This document shows, in pieces, positions 1 through 8,490 of a stretch of 64,000 nucleotides of DNA. Under the pieces are notes generated by a model, which did no database searches, had not been told where the DNA came from, and was given only the letters and a program-made list of their open reading frames with translations. Positions within the stretch are counted from its first letter, which is position 1, and each line of letters begins with the position of its first letter. Made by a program: the position numbers and the translations under genes. Source of the stretch: Phycisphaerales bacterium (GTDB lineage: Bacteria > Planctomycetota > Phycisphaerae > Phycisphaerales > UBA1924). Location of the stretch: assembly GCA_040217175.1 (NCBI GenBank), contig JAVJNT010000002.1, forward strand, positions 1,618,532 to 1,682,531, given 5' to 3'.

Positions 1-263
1 GCGACGGCGTTGATGACATCGCGATAGGAGCGCATTGGGACCTCGACGCGACGGGCCGCACGTTTCTCCTATTTGGTCGTCATGCAGCAGCGGAGTGCCC
101 GGCCGACCTCGACGGCGACGGCGAACTCACCATCTTCGACTTCCTCGAGTTCCAGAACCTCTTCGACGCAGGCGACCCGCGCGCCGACTTCGACGGCGAC
201 GGCTCGCTGACCATCTTCGACTTCCTGGCCTTCCAGAACGCGTTCGACGCGGGCTGTCCGTAG
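1..263 (+). CDS. C-terminal fragment of an FG-GAP-type secreted protein with a GC-ending dockerin-like tag
   Basis: The 5' end lies outside the window; the reading frame starts at base 3 and stops at TAG 261-263. The first visible residues (DGVDDIAIGA) match the Ca-binding FG-GAP/integrin-alpha beta-propeller repeat. The last ~52 residues are two copies of a D-x-D-G-D-G-x-L-T-I-F-D-F-L-x-F-Q-N-x-F-D-A-G unit, ending in Cys-Pro. This is a tandem EF-hand/dockerin-like calcium motif with a near-terminal Gly-Cys. From memory, such tails in Phycisphaerae are annotated as GC-type dockerin domains. The same tail occurs on the protein at 32261-33778. The protein is presumably exported and may be sorted or anchored through this tail. 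The family call is strong for the tail; the function of the whole protein is unknown. Confidence 0.85.
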   Translation, partial: DGVDDIAIGAHWDLDATGRTFLLFGRHAAAECPADLDGDGELTIFDFLEFQNLFDAGDPRADFDGDGSLTIFDFLAFQNAFDAGCP

Positions 264-446
264 GGAGGGCAGCGCCGGATCACGATTGCTCGGCGAGCCC
301 ACCCTCGCGGCTCGGAAAGAGGGCGATCACCGCCCGCGGCTTCCCGCATCCCCGCTGGAACCCTTCTCCACGCCCCTCTAGCCTCTTGAGACCGGTCCGC
401 CGACCCCCTCGCCGCGCGACGGACCCGATCTGGAGCGTGTTGTCCC

Positions 447-2036
447 ATGAACCTCGGCCAGTTCTTCGAGCATTGGAGCATCGCCGAGAACCCTTTCCGG
501 GGCGAAGAGGCCCGCCACGATGCGGTCTTTGCGCGGCTGACCGCCGAGCCGGGGGGGGACCGGGTCGACGTCGCCAAGGACGTACGCGAGGGCGAGGCGC
601 TCGGGCCCGAGACGCTCCCGCGCGGCGATGCGCGGCACAGCGACTTCGAGAAGATCGTCGGCGACCTCCGCCGCCCCAGCACCTCGATCGTCTTCGGCGA
701 GAAGGGCAGCGGCAAGACCGCCCTCCGCCTGCAGATCGAGGGACGCGTGCACGCCCACAACCGCGGCCACCCGACCGAGCGCGTCCTCCTGATCGCCCAC
801 GACGACCTCAACGCCGTCATCGACCGCTACCACGAACGCAGCGGCCAGGACACCGCGCTCGAGAGCCTCTCGCACTTCCGCCTGGTCGACCACGTCGACG
901 CCATGCTGCTGTGGGCGACGCCCCGGCTGGTCGACGCGCTGCTCGAGGAGTCGGCGGCCGAGGCGCTCGAACTGGCCGAGGGGCAGCGCAAGAGCCTGCG
1001 TAAGCTCGACGACGGGGCGCGACGCGACCTGCTCTTGTTGCAGGCCGTGTACGACCGGCCCGACGTCGCCGACGTGCGCACGGCACGGCTCCGCAAGGCC
1101 CTGAAGCTGCCGCGCGGCGGCGGCAAGCTCGCGTGGGACGTGGTGCTCTTCGCAGGCTGGATCCTGCCGCTGGCGGCGCTCATCGGCTGGTGGCAGCTGG
1201 GCGGACTGCCCGACGTCGTGTGGTGGGTGCTCGTCGCGGCGGGCGCGGTCGTGTGGGCGGCGGCGGGCGTGAAGCGCCTGGTGCTCGACCGCATGGCGAT
1301 GCAGCGCCTGGGCAAGAAGGTCCGCAAGCAGGTCCGCGTGAGCGCGCGCGGCGACGCGAGCTACGCCGAGAGCCTCGCCCAGCTCGACCCGGTCTACGCC
1401 ACCGCCCAGAACCTGCCGACCACCGACGCCGACGACACCCGGTACGCCATGCTCGATCGACTCCGCCGCGTCGTGCGGACGCTCGGCTACCACGGCCTCC
1501 TCATCGTCATCGACCGCGTCGACGAGCCGAGCCTCATCAGCGGCAACCCCGAGGCCATGCGGGCGCTCATCTGGCCCTTGCTCAGCAACAAGTTCCTGCA
1601 GATGGACGGCGTGGGCGTCAAGATGCTGCTGCCCATCGAGCTTCGGCACGCCCTGTACCGCGAGAGCAGCGCGTTCTTCCAGGAGGCCCGGCTCGACAAG
1701 CAGAACCTGGTCGATCGCCTGAGCTGGACCGGCGCGATGCTCTACGACCTGTGCGATGCGCGGCTCAAGGCCTGTCTCGAGCCGGGGGCCAAGCCGATCA
1801 CGCTGGTCGACCTGTTCGCCGAGGACGTGACCGAGCGCGACCTGGTGGATGCGCTCGACCAGATGCACCAGCCCCGCGACGCGTTCAAGTTCCTGTACCA
1901 ATGCCTGAGCGAGCACTGCTCGAACGTGACGGCCCAGGAGCAGGCCTGGCGGGTGCCCAGGCTGGTGCTCGAGAGCGTGCGGAAGCAGCAGAGCGAGCGG
2001 GTGCAGCAGCTCTACCGGGGCATCAGCCCGGCCTGA
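447..2036 (+). CDS. Membrane-associated P-loop ATPase, function unknown
   Basis: Protein of 529 aa. A Walker A motif GEKGSGKT is at residues 84-91 and a Walker B-like strand GLLIVIDRVDEP near residue 350, giving an AAA/STAND-like ATPase core. Two hydrophobic segments (about residues 229-276, WILPLAALIGWW and VWWVLVAAGAVVWAAAGV) interrupt the ATPase region and suggest membrane attachment, as in KAP-type or other membrane-anchored P-loop NTPases. The N-terminus (FFEHWSIAENPF) resembles the start of ExeA-like ATPases. No partner gene lies in the same strand and operon. ATG 447 was chosen because the N-terminal motif begins there; only a weak GGAG (432-435) precedes it. I do not recognise a specific named family. 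Confidence 0.75.
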   Translation: MNLGQFFEHWSIAENPFRGEEARHDAVFARLTAEPGGDRVDVAKDVREGEALGPETLPRGDARHSDFEKIVGDLRRPSTSIVFGEKGSGKTALRLQIEGRVHAHNRGHPTERVLLIAHDDLNAVIDRYHERSGQDTALESLSHFRLVDHVDAMLLWATPRLVDALLEESAAEALELAEGQRKSLRKLDDGARRDLLLLQAVYDRPDVADVRTARLRKALKLPRGGGKLAWDVVLFAGWILPLAALIGWWQLGGLPDVVWWVLVAAGAVVWAAAGVKRLVLDRMAMQRLGKKVRKQVRVSARGDASYAESLAQLDPVYATAQNLPTTDADDTRYAMLDRLRRVVRTLGYHGLLIVIDRVDEPSLISGNPEAMRALIWPLLSNKFLQMDGVGVKMLLPIELRHALYRESSAFFQEARLDKQNLVDRLSWTGAMLYDLCDARLKACLEPGAKPITLVDLFAEDVTERDLVDALDQMHQPRDAFKFLYQCLSEHCSNVTAQEQAWRVPRLVLESVRKQQSERVQQLYRGISPA

Positions 2037-2050
2037 AGGCCAGCGACGGG

Positions 2051-2080
2051 CGAGCCGCGCGGCTCGAAAGCGACAGCTTT
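2051..2080 (+). terminator. Possible terminator hairpins after the P-loop ATPase gene
   Basis: A perfect 16-nt palindrome (2051-2066, CGAGCCGCGCGGCTCG) is followed at once by a second small hairpin (AAAGC-GACA-GCTTT, 2067-2080). There is no real U tract, so an intrinsic terminator is uncertain. Confidence 0.35.
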
Positions 2081-2161
2081 CCGACAGGCATGCTGCGCCG
2101 CGTAACCAACCGAGATCGGGCGGCATAGGGGTGCCCAAAGTGGCGTCCGGAGCGTCCTTCG

Positions 2162-2210
2162 GGCCGATGAGGGGTTGAATCCCCGGCCTGCGTGGGGGAT
2201 GATGCCCCCA
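2162..2210 (+). promoter_or_regulatory. Tandem hairpins in the leader of the alanine symporter gene
   Basis: Two strong consecutive hairpins lie 90-140 nt upstream of the symporter start. The first (2162-2188) has a GGGG-TTGAAT-CCCC apical stem at 2171-2184 inside an outer GGCC/GGCC pairing. The second is TGGGGG-ATGATG-CCCCCA (2193-2210). They could be a structured 5' leader. I looked for the conserved elements of a glycine riboswitch and did not find them. Confidence 0.3.
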
Positions 2211-2300
2211 TCTGAGCGCCACGCGGGGCGCCGGCTCGTTGGGGTCCCGCGCGTTCGCGCCCGTCCGGGCGGCGGCTCGTCAAGAAAGGATCACCAACCC

Positions 2301-4229
2301 ATGGCCGGCATCGAGAGCTTCATCAATACGCTCAACGGTCTGCTCTTCAGCGACTACGTGGTGTTCGCGTTGATCATCGTCGGCCTGCTCTTCACCATCT
2401 GGAGCGGCTTCGGCCAGTACCGGGCGCTGACGCACGGCGTGTCGGTCGTCCGCGGCAGGTACGACGACAAGAACGATCCGGGCGCCATCAACCACTTCCA
2501 GGCGCTCTCGGCGGCGCTCTCGGCAACGGTCGGGCTGGGCAACATCGGCGGCGTCGCCCTCGCGGTGGCGCTGGGCGGGCCCGGCGCCGTCTTCTGGATG
2601 TGGATCATCGGCATCCTGGGCATGGCCCTCAAGATGACCGAGGTCACCCAGAGCATGCTCTACCGCAACACCGACGATCCCGACAACCCGCACGGCGGCC
2701 CCATGTTCGTCGTACGCGAGGGCTTCAAGAAGTGGGGGCTCGGCCCGCTGGGCGCCATCTTCGGTGGCGTCTTCTGCGTCACGCTGCTCATCAGCGCCAT
2801 CACGGGCGGCAACATGTTCCAGGCCTGGAACGTCGCCGACCTGAGCAAGAACTACTTCGAGGTGCCACAGGTCGTCACCGGCATCATCCTGGCGATCGTC
2901 GTCGGGCTGGTGATCATCGGCGGCATCAAGCGCATCGGTTCGGTCGCCGGCCGCATCGTGCCGCTGATGTGCGTGCTGTACGTCGCCGCGGCGCTCTACG
3001 TCCTCGTCATGAACATCTCGGTCATCCCCGACATGCTCATGCTGATCATCCGCAGCGGCTTGCCGGGCTTCCTTGGCGGGCAGGACCCGCTTCCGGCTGG
3101 CGCCTTCCTCGGCGGTACGTTCGCGTACGCGGCGATGTGGGGCGTGAAGCGCGCCCTGTTCAGCTCCGAGGCCGGCCAGGGCTCGAGCCCCATCGCCCAC
3201 TCGGCGGCCAAGACCGACGAGCCCGTCCGCGAGGGCGTGGTCGCCGGCCTCGAGCCCTTCATCGACACCATCGTGGTGTGCACGCTGACGGCCCTGGTGA
3301 TCCTGTCCAGCGGCGCGTACAACCGCCCGCCCGAGGCATACGTCGCCGATGATCAGGCGATGCAGGTCGTCCAGGCGACCGACGCCGACGGCCAGCCGAT
3401 CGAGAATACCTGGACGATGGGCACCGCACCGCTGCCCGGCAAGACCGACGCTGCGAAGCGCACGCTGAGCACGCCCGAGGGCAAGTCCGGCTGGCGCGAC
3501 GGCGAATCGGTCTTCGTCGTCGTCGAAGCCGACCCCGACGAGAACACCGGCCGCAACCTGCGTCGTCTTGGCGGAACCGTGTCGCGCAATGCCGAGGAAC
3601 AATGGGTCGTCAACTGGGGCACGATCGAGAGCGAGGCGAGGCCGGAGCTCTGGTCGTCCGGCGATCCGGACGTCGAGTTGCCCGAAGGAGCGATGACGGC
3701 CGCGCCCGACGATGCCGGCGTTGGCGTCTACGGCGACTATGCCGGTGCGAGCCTGACCGCGCACGCCTTCGATCGCGTCACGCCGGGGCTCGGCAAGTGG
3801 CTCGTGACCGTGGCGGCGTGGCTGTTCGCCGTTTCGACGATGATCTCGTGGAGCTACTACGGCGAGCAGGGCATCTATTACCTGTTCGGCAAGCTGGGCG
3901 AGAAGAAGGTCAACGCGATCGTCCTGCTCTACAAGCTCGTCTACTGCCTGCTCATCCTGCTGACGACCATCGCCGCGATGCCGCTGCTGACCGGGCCCGA
4001 TGGCTCGCCTCGGGCGCTCATCGGCACGGACACGCAGTTGGACATGTGGACGACGCTGGGCCTGGGCGTGATGCTCGTGGCCAACATCCCGATCATGCTC
4101 ATCTTTGGTAGCCAGGCGATGAAGTCGTACCACGAGTACATCGGTCGCCTGAAGCGGGGCGAACTTGAGGCCGGCGCCCACGAACCGGCGTCGATCAAGG
4201 ACGTCGCCGAGGGCAAGGACGTGGAGTAA
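2301..4229 (+). CDS. Sodium:alanine (AGCS family) symporter
   Basis: Protein of 642 aa with about ten hydrophobic segments. The family hallmark SAALSATVGLGNIGGVALAV is near residues 69-88, and later conserved segments include FSSEAGQGSSPIAHSAAKT. It should import alanine or glycine with Na+ across the inner membrane. The start at ATG 2301 is chosen over in-frame upstream starts because AAAGGA (2285-2290) sits just upstream and the upstream translation is not family-like. The protein is longer than typical AGCS members (about 450-540 aa) because of a hydrophilic insert at about residues 340-490 between membrane segments, rich in Asp, Glu, Gly and Pro. Its membrane neighbours suggest no operon partner. 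Confidence 0.92.
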   Translation: MAGIESFINTLNGLLFSDYVVFALIIVGLLFTIWSGFGQYRALTHGVSVVRGRYDDKNDPGAINHFQALSAALSATVGLGNIGGVALAVALGGPGAVFWMWIIGILGMALKMTEVTQSMLYRNTDDPDNPHGGPMFVVREGFKKWGLGPLGAIFGGVFCVTLLISAITGGNMFQAWNVADLSKNYFEVPQVVTGIILAIVVGLVIIGGIKRIGSVAGRIVPLMCVLYVAAALYVLVMNISVIPDMLMLIIRSGLPGFLGGQDPLPAGAFLGGTFAYAAMWGVKRALFSSEAGQGSSPIAHSAAKTDEPVREGVVAGLEPFIDTIVVCTLTALVILSSGAYNRPPEAYVADDQAMQVVQATDADGQPIENTWTMGTAPLPGKTDAAKRTLSTPEGKSGWRDGESVFVVVEADPDENTGRNLRRLGGTVSRNAEEQWVVNWGTIESEARPELWSSGDPDVELPEGAMTAAPDDAGVGVYGDYAGASLTAHAFDRVTPGLGKWLVTVAAWLFAVSTMISWSYYGEQGIYYLFGKLGEKKVNAIVLLYKLVYCLLILLTTIAAMPLLTGPDGSPRALIGTDTQLDMWTTLGLGVMLVANIPIMLIFGSQAMKSYHEYIGRLKRGELEAGAHEPASIKDVAEGKDVE

Positions 4230-4277
4230 TCCGCACGACCTTTTCCCCAACAATGCTGATGAAGGGGAGGGTTCGAC

Positions 4278-4841
4278 ATGCTCGAGTGGTTCTTCAACGA
4301 CGGGGCCGTCTGGTTTGCCGTGCCGGCGTTGTTCGGCACCGGGTTGTTCCTGATCCAGCTATTCCTTGGTGAACTCGGTGGCGATTTCGACATGGATGTC
4401 GATGTCGACGCGGACATGAGCGGCGCGGGCGACTTTCGCGCCCTCAGCATCCAGACGATCGCGGCGTTCTGCCTTGGGTCGGGCTGGATGGGCCTTGCGG
4501 CCTTCCGGGTGCTCGAACTGGGCATGGTGGGCTCGGTGGCGATCGCGGTCATCAGTGGTCTGGGCGTGGCCTGGCTCATGGCGTGGCTGACACGCCAGTT
4601 GTTCAAGCTCCAACGATCTGGCAACATCAGCATCGCCCAAGCGGCGGGGCTAACGGGTGAGGTTGCCGTGACCGTGCCGCCGGCCAATGAGGGTCGCGGC
4701 GCCGTGTCGGTCGTCATCAACGGCCGCCGCCGCGAGTACGACTCCGTGCAAGGCGGCGAAGAGGCGATCCGACCGCGCACGAGCGTCCGCATCGTTTCGG
4801 TCGACACCCAACAGAACACGCTCTCGGTCGAGCGGGCCTAA
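4278..4841 (+). CDS. NfeD-like membrane protein (flotillin partner)
   Basis: Protein of 187 aa. Hydrophobic segments are at about residues 10-30, 55-75 and 85-105. A short acidic Asp/Met stretch (DMDVDVDADM) lies between the first two. A C-terminal beta-rich OB-fold-like domain (about 115-187, TGEVAVTVPP...GRREYDSV) is typical of NfeD/YuaF proteins. These are usually encoded next to a flotillin and work with it in membrane microdomains; the flotillin gene follows 65 nt downstream. A GGGGAGGG ribosome site precedes ATG 4278. The family call rests on fold pattern and context; the sequence is divergent. Confidence 0.8.
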   Translation: MLEWFFNDGAVWFAVPALFGTGLFLIQLFLGELGGDFDMDVDVDADMSGAGDFRALSIQTIAAFCLGSGWMGLAAFRVLELGMVGSVAIAVISGLGVAWLMAWLTRQLFKLQRSGNISIAQAAGLTGEVAVTVPPANEGRGAVSVVINGRRREYDSVQGGEEAIRPRTSVRIVSVDTQQNTLSVERA

Positions 4842-4906
4842 CGCACGCCCAGCCTATCCTGAAACACTCGATGGCCGCCGGGGAGAGGCGGTGCAAGGGG
4901 GAATGC

Positions 4907-6598
4907 ATGTCCACGCTGAACGAATCTTGGCTCCTCTGGATGGACGCGCTCGTCGCATCGAGCGGCTCGGGATCCAGGTTTGGCATCTTCACGATGGTCG
5001 GCATCGGCGTCGCACTGTTCGTGGCGCTGCTGGTCATCTGGTTCTTAGCCAGCCGGATCCAACGCTGCCCGCCCAACCGCGTGCTCGTCGTCTGGGGTAG
5101 CGCCGGAAAGACCGGCCGCCGTTGCTACAACGGTGGCATCAAGGTCGTGTTCCCGGTCGTCCAGCAGCACGCGTACATGAGCACCGAGCCGCTGGTGATC
5201 GACATCCCCCTCGAGGGTGCGCTGTCGCTGAACAACATCCGCGTGAACGTGCCCGCCACGTTTACGGTGCGCATCGCTCCCGATCCGATCCTCATGGCCG
5301 CCGCCGCCGAGAACCTGCTGGGCAAGCCGCCGCAGGCCATCCGCGAGCTGGCGCAGGACATCATCCTGGGCCAGCTTCGCCTGGTGATCGCGACGCTCTC
5401 GATCGAAGAGATCAACAAGGATCGCGAGAAGTTCGAGAGCCTCATCCGAGAGAACGTGACCCAGGAGATCAACAAGATCGGCCTGGAGCTCATCAACGTC
5501 AACATCCGCGACATTACCGACGAGAGCGGCTACATCCGCGCGATCGGCCAGCGTGCGGCGGCCGAGGCCATCAACCAGGCCAAGGTCGAGGTGGCCCAGG
5601 CCGACCGCGATGGCGCGACGGGTGAGGCCGTGGCGAATCGCGAGCGCACGGTGAGCGTGGCGCGCGAGGACGCGGCCGCGACCGAGGGCGAGAAGTCGGC
5701 CGAGCGCCAGCAGCGCGTCGCGGTTGCCGAGTTCGAGGCCCAGGCCATCACGGGCGAAGCCGAGAGCAAGCGCGACCAGGACATCGCCGTGGCCGAGCGC
5801 CGGGCCGAGACCGCCGCCGCGAGCAAGCGCGCCGAGCAGCAGCAGCGCGTTGCCGTTGCCGAAGCCGAAGCCCGCGCGGTCGAGGGCGAGAACTCCAGCC
5901 AGGCGCAGATCGCCGAATACAACGCCAAGCTGGCCGAGGTCCGGGCCGAGAGCCGGCGCCGGGCCGACGTGGCGGCCGCCGAGGCGCACGAGGCCATCTT
6001 GAAGGCCGAGCGCGAGCAGGAGATCGCCCGCCTGGGCAAGGAAGAGCTCGCGCCGCAGGAGATCGAAAAGGAACGCATCCAGATCGCCGCCGAGGCGCAG
6101 GCCGAGAAGCTGCGTCGCGAGGCGCGAGGCGAAGCCGACGCCGTGCTGGCCAAGTACCAGGCCGAAGCCGAGGGCGTCCAGAAGGTCCTCGAGGCCAAGG
6201 CCGAGGGCTATCGCCAGCTCATGGCTGCCGCGGCCGACAACCCGCAGGTCGCGCCCACGCTGCTGCTCATCGAGCAGCTCCCCCAGCTCGTGGCCGAGCA
6301 GGTCAAGGCCATCAGCAACCTCAAGATCGACAAGATTACGGTGTGGGACACCGGAAGCGGCGGTGCAGGCAGCGGCATCGAGGGCAAGGCCGGCGTGCGA
6401 GGCACGACCAGCGACTTCCTGTCGGGACTCATCGGAGCGCTGCCGCCCGTGCATGAGCTGGCCAGACAGGCCGGCGTCGAGTTGCCCGGCGCGCTCGGCC
6501 GGGTGCAGGAACCGCGCCGCGAGCGACACGCAACCCCCGATCAGGACGGGCACGACGGGTCTCGGCCCGCCCGCCACCAGGGCGACGGCAGCGCCTGA
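4907..6598 (+). CDS. Flotillin/SPFH-domain protein (YuaG/YqiK type)
   Basis: Protein of 563 aa. A single N-terminal membrane segment (about residues 25-50) is followed by an SPFH/band-7 domain (about 55-230; includes LNNIRVNVPATFTVRI and a helix LLGKPPQAIRELAQDIILGQ). A long Ala/Glu/Arg coiled coil follows (about 230-430) with the repeated QQQRVAVAEAEA pattern of flotillins, then a C-terminal oligomerisation region. It likely scaffolds inner-membrane microdomains together with the NfeD-like protein encoded just upstream. ATG 4907 is preferred over ATG 4871 because AAGGGGGA (4895-4902) lies directly before it. Confidence 0.93.
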   Translation: MSTLNESWLLWMDALVASSGSGSRFGIFTMVGIGVALFVALLVIWFLASRIQRCPPNRVLVVWGSAGKTGRRCYNGGIKVVFPVVQQHAYMSTEPLVIDIPLEGALSLNNIRVNVPATFTVRIAPDPILMAAAAENLLGKPPQAIRELAQDIILGQLRLVIATLSIEEINKDREKFESLIRENVTQEINKIGLELINVNIRDITDESGYIRAIGQRAAAEAINQAKVEVAQADRDGATGEAVANRERTVSVAREDAAATEGEKSAERQQRVAVAEFEAQAITGEAESKRDQDIAVAERRAETAAASKRAEQQQRVAVAEAEARAVEGENSSQAQIAEYNAKLAEVRAESRRRADVAAAEAHEAILKAEREQEIARLGKEELAPQEIEKERIQIAAEAQAEKLRREARGEADAVLAKYQAEAEGVQKVLEAKAEGYRQLMAAAADNPQVAPTLLLIEQLPQLVAEQVKAISNLKIDKITVWDTGSGGAGSGIEGKAGVRGTTSDFLSGLIGALPPVHELARQAGVELPGALGRVQEPRRERHATPDQDGHDGSRPARHQGDGSA

Positions 6599-6631
6599 CC
6601 GATTTCGGCGAAACCCTTGGAGGATGACACC

Positions 6632-7621
6632 GTGCATCAACGGAAGATTGGACTCGGACTCGCGATCTCGTCCATGAGCGTGCTCGTGCTGGCAATGCCG
6701 GTGCTTGCCCAGCAGTCGACCGACCCGGCCGCCAAGGCCGAGGCGGCAGCGCCGCAGTTCGAGCTCATCGAAGCGGGCGAGAACCCCGAAGAGCGTCGCT
6801 ACGAGTTCGCGGTCGGCCAGGCGGTCACGCTCCGCATGGTGAACGACGTGCAGATGAAGATGGACATGGGCTTCGGGCTCCAGGGGCAGCCCCTGCCGAC
6901 GAGCGAGCAGTACATCACCATGCGCGTCGTCGAGGTCGACGACCTCGGCGTGGCCAGCGTGCAACTCGTGATCGACCGAGCCCGCGTGACGCCCGGCCAG
7001 GAGGTCGATCCATTCGTGCGCCAAGCCATCGAGGAAGGACTGGCGCCGTACCGGGGAATCCGGGCGCGTTTCAAGCTCGATCCCCGCGGCCGGACGAGCG
7101 ACGAGGTCGTGACCGACGCCGATGGCATGCCGCTGGCTGATCCGGAGATCCGCCAGTCGATGGAAGAGACCATGAAGGCGTCGGGCGTTGCCCTGCCCGT
7201 CGAGCCCATCGGAGCCGGTGCGGTCTGGATCCAGCGTGAAACGATCAGCATCAACGGCGTGACCATGCTCCGCGAGAGCACCCACACCGTCGAGTCGATC
7301 GAGGGCGACTCGATGGTCGTGATCTCGGACGTCGGGGTGTCGGCCGAACCACACTTCGTCGAGAACGACATGCTGGCGCCCGGCATGCGGCTCCGGCTCG
7401 ACGGCACCACCATGAAGGGCTCGGGTCGTTCGGTCTTCTCCCTGGCGGGGCTGGAGACGAGCTTCGAAGTCACGACCTCCGGCGACGTCAACATGACCGT
7501 CTTCCAGAACGGCCAGGAGATCGAGATGCGTCAGTGGATCTCGATGACCATCTCGGCCGAGAGCCACGAGGGTCCGCTGCCCGACGCCGATGAGGACGCG
7601 ACCGACGGGCCGGGGCTCTGA
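6632..7621 (+). CDS. Secreted protein of unknown function
   Basis: Protein of 329 aa starting at GTG 6632, chosen because GGAGG (6619-6623) sits 8 nt upstream and the N-terminus then forms a clean signal peptide (MHQRKIGLGLAISSMSVLVLAMPVLAQQ). The mature part is beta-rich and hydrophilic, with repeated Val/Thr strands and ending in an acidic tail. The pattern (a long all-beta secreted domain with a VGQAVTLRMV start) resembles DUF6263-type planctomycete/bacteroidete proteins, but I cannot confirm that by eye. It lies 33 nt after the flotillin gene and 40 nt before a lipoprotein gene, so it is probably co-transcribed with them. Confidence 0.75.
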   Translation: MHQRKIGLGLAISSMSVLVLAMPVLAQQSTDPAAKAEAAAPQFELIEAGENPEERRYEFAVGQAVTLRMVNDVQMKMDMGFGLQGQPLPTSEQYITMRVVEVDDLGVASVQLVIDRARVTPGQEVDPFVRQAIEEGLAPYRGIRARFKLDPRGRTSDEVVTDADGMPLADPEIRQSMEETMKASGVALPVEPIGAGAVWIQRETISINGVTMLRESTHTVESIEGDSMVVISDVGVSAEPHFVENDMLAPGMRLRLDGTTMKGSGRSVFSLAGLETSFEVTTSGDVNMTVFQNGQEIEMRQWISMTISAESHEGPLPDADEDATDGPGL

Positions 7622-7661
7622 GCGCGTCCCTTCTTCTGAGCAATCCAGGAGCAACCCCGTG

Positions 7662-8411
7662 ATGCATGCGTGCGTGAAGTCGTTGGTGTTGATCGGGCTC
7701 GGTGCGGCGCTGTCCGGCTGTGCGTGCGGACCATGCCAGGAGCCTTCGGTCGCGTCGCCACCCGAATCGTCGGCTCCCGCTCGAAATGAATCCCGCGACT
7801 ACGCGATGGTCTTCATCAAGACCGGCCCGCTGCGCACGCCGACGCCGGCGCAGCAGACCGAGGCCATGCAAGGCCATCGAGCCAACATGCGACGGCTTGC
7901 CCAGGAGGGCACGCTGCTCATCGCGGGCCCGCTGGGCGAGCCCAAGAGCGATCCGGACCACCGCGGCATCTTCGTATTCAATGCCGACACGATCGAGAAG
8001 GGCGCGGCCCTCGCGGCGACCGATCCCGGAGCGCAGATGGGCGTGTTCGAGATGGACCCGTACCTGCTCTCGACCGATGCGCCTCTGACCGAGCTCACGC
8101 GGCTCGAGCGCGAGTTCGAGCAGCGGCGGCTGGACGACCCTGACGTGCCGGACGAGTGGTTCGGCCGGATGTACGTGATGGCGAGCGCGGACTTCGACGA
8201 CGACCTCTACGAGCAAGTTCGCTCGGCCGAGGGCATCCTGATCGCCGGAACGCTGACGAACCCGCGCGGCCAGGAGCGCGTCTTCGCGTGGGTCGACGCA
8301 CCGAACGCCGTGCTCGCGTCGGCACTACTGCCCGAGGCCGACTGGACCATGCATGGCTGGTACGGCAGCCCGACCCTGGAAGAGCTACCGGGATTGCAAG
8401 CGGTGCGATGA
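7662..8411 (+). CDS. Lipoprotein with YCII-related domain(s)
   Basis: Protein of 249 aa with a lipoprotein signal peptide, MHACVKSLVLIGLGAALSGC (lipobox Cys20). Residues about 45-135 (YAMVFIKTGP...HRANMRRLAQEGTLLIAGPLGE...GIFVFNADTIEKGAALAATDP) match the YCII/YciI ferredoxin-like fold. Residues about 165-245 look like a second, degenerate copy (MYVMASADFDDDLYEQV...EGILIAGTLTNPRGQERVFAWV). YCII proteins are usually cytosolic; an exported lipidated two-domain form is unusual. The start at ATG 7662 follows CCAGGAG; a GTG at 7659 is also possible. Confidence 0.78.
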   Translation: MHACVKSLVLIGLGAALSGCACGPCQEPSVASPPESSAPARNESRDYAMVFIKTGPLRTPTPAQQTEAMQGHRANMRRLAQEGTLLIAGPLGEPKSDPDHRGIFVFNADTIEKGAALAATDPGAQMGVFEMDPYLLSTDAPLTELTRLEREFEQRRLDDPDVPDEWFGRMYVMASADFDDDLYEQVRSAEGILIAGTLTNPRGQERVFAWVDAPNAVLASALLPEADWTMHGWYGSPTLEELPGLQAVR

Positions 8412-8490
8412 GCACGCGTTCATCGCGGCGAGCGACCGGCGCGGATCACCGTACAATGGTGTCGAACCGCGAACTCCCGGGAGGCCCCGC

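Noticed and set aside
264..446. Small gene between the first fragment and the P-loop ATPase
   Set aside because: Open frames there lack a ribosome site and have arginine/proline-rich shadow composition; no clear signal was seen.
2037..2300. Glycine riboswitch before the alanine symporter
   Set aside because: The conserved glycine-aptamer core segments are not present; only generic GC hairpins are visible.
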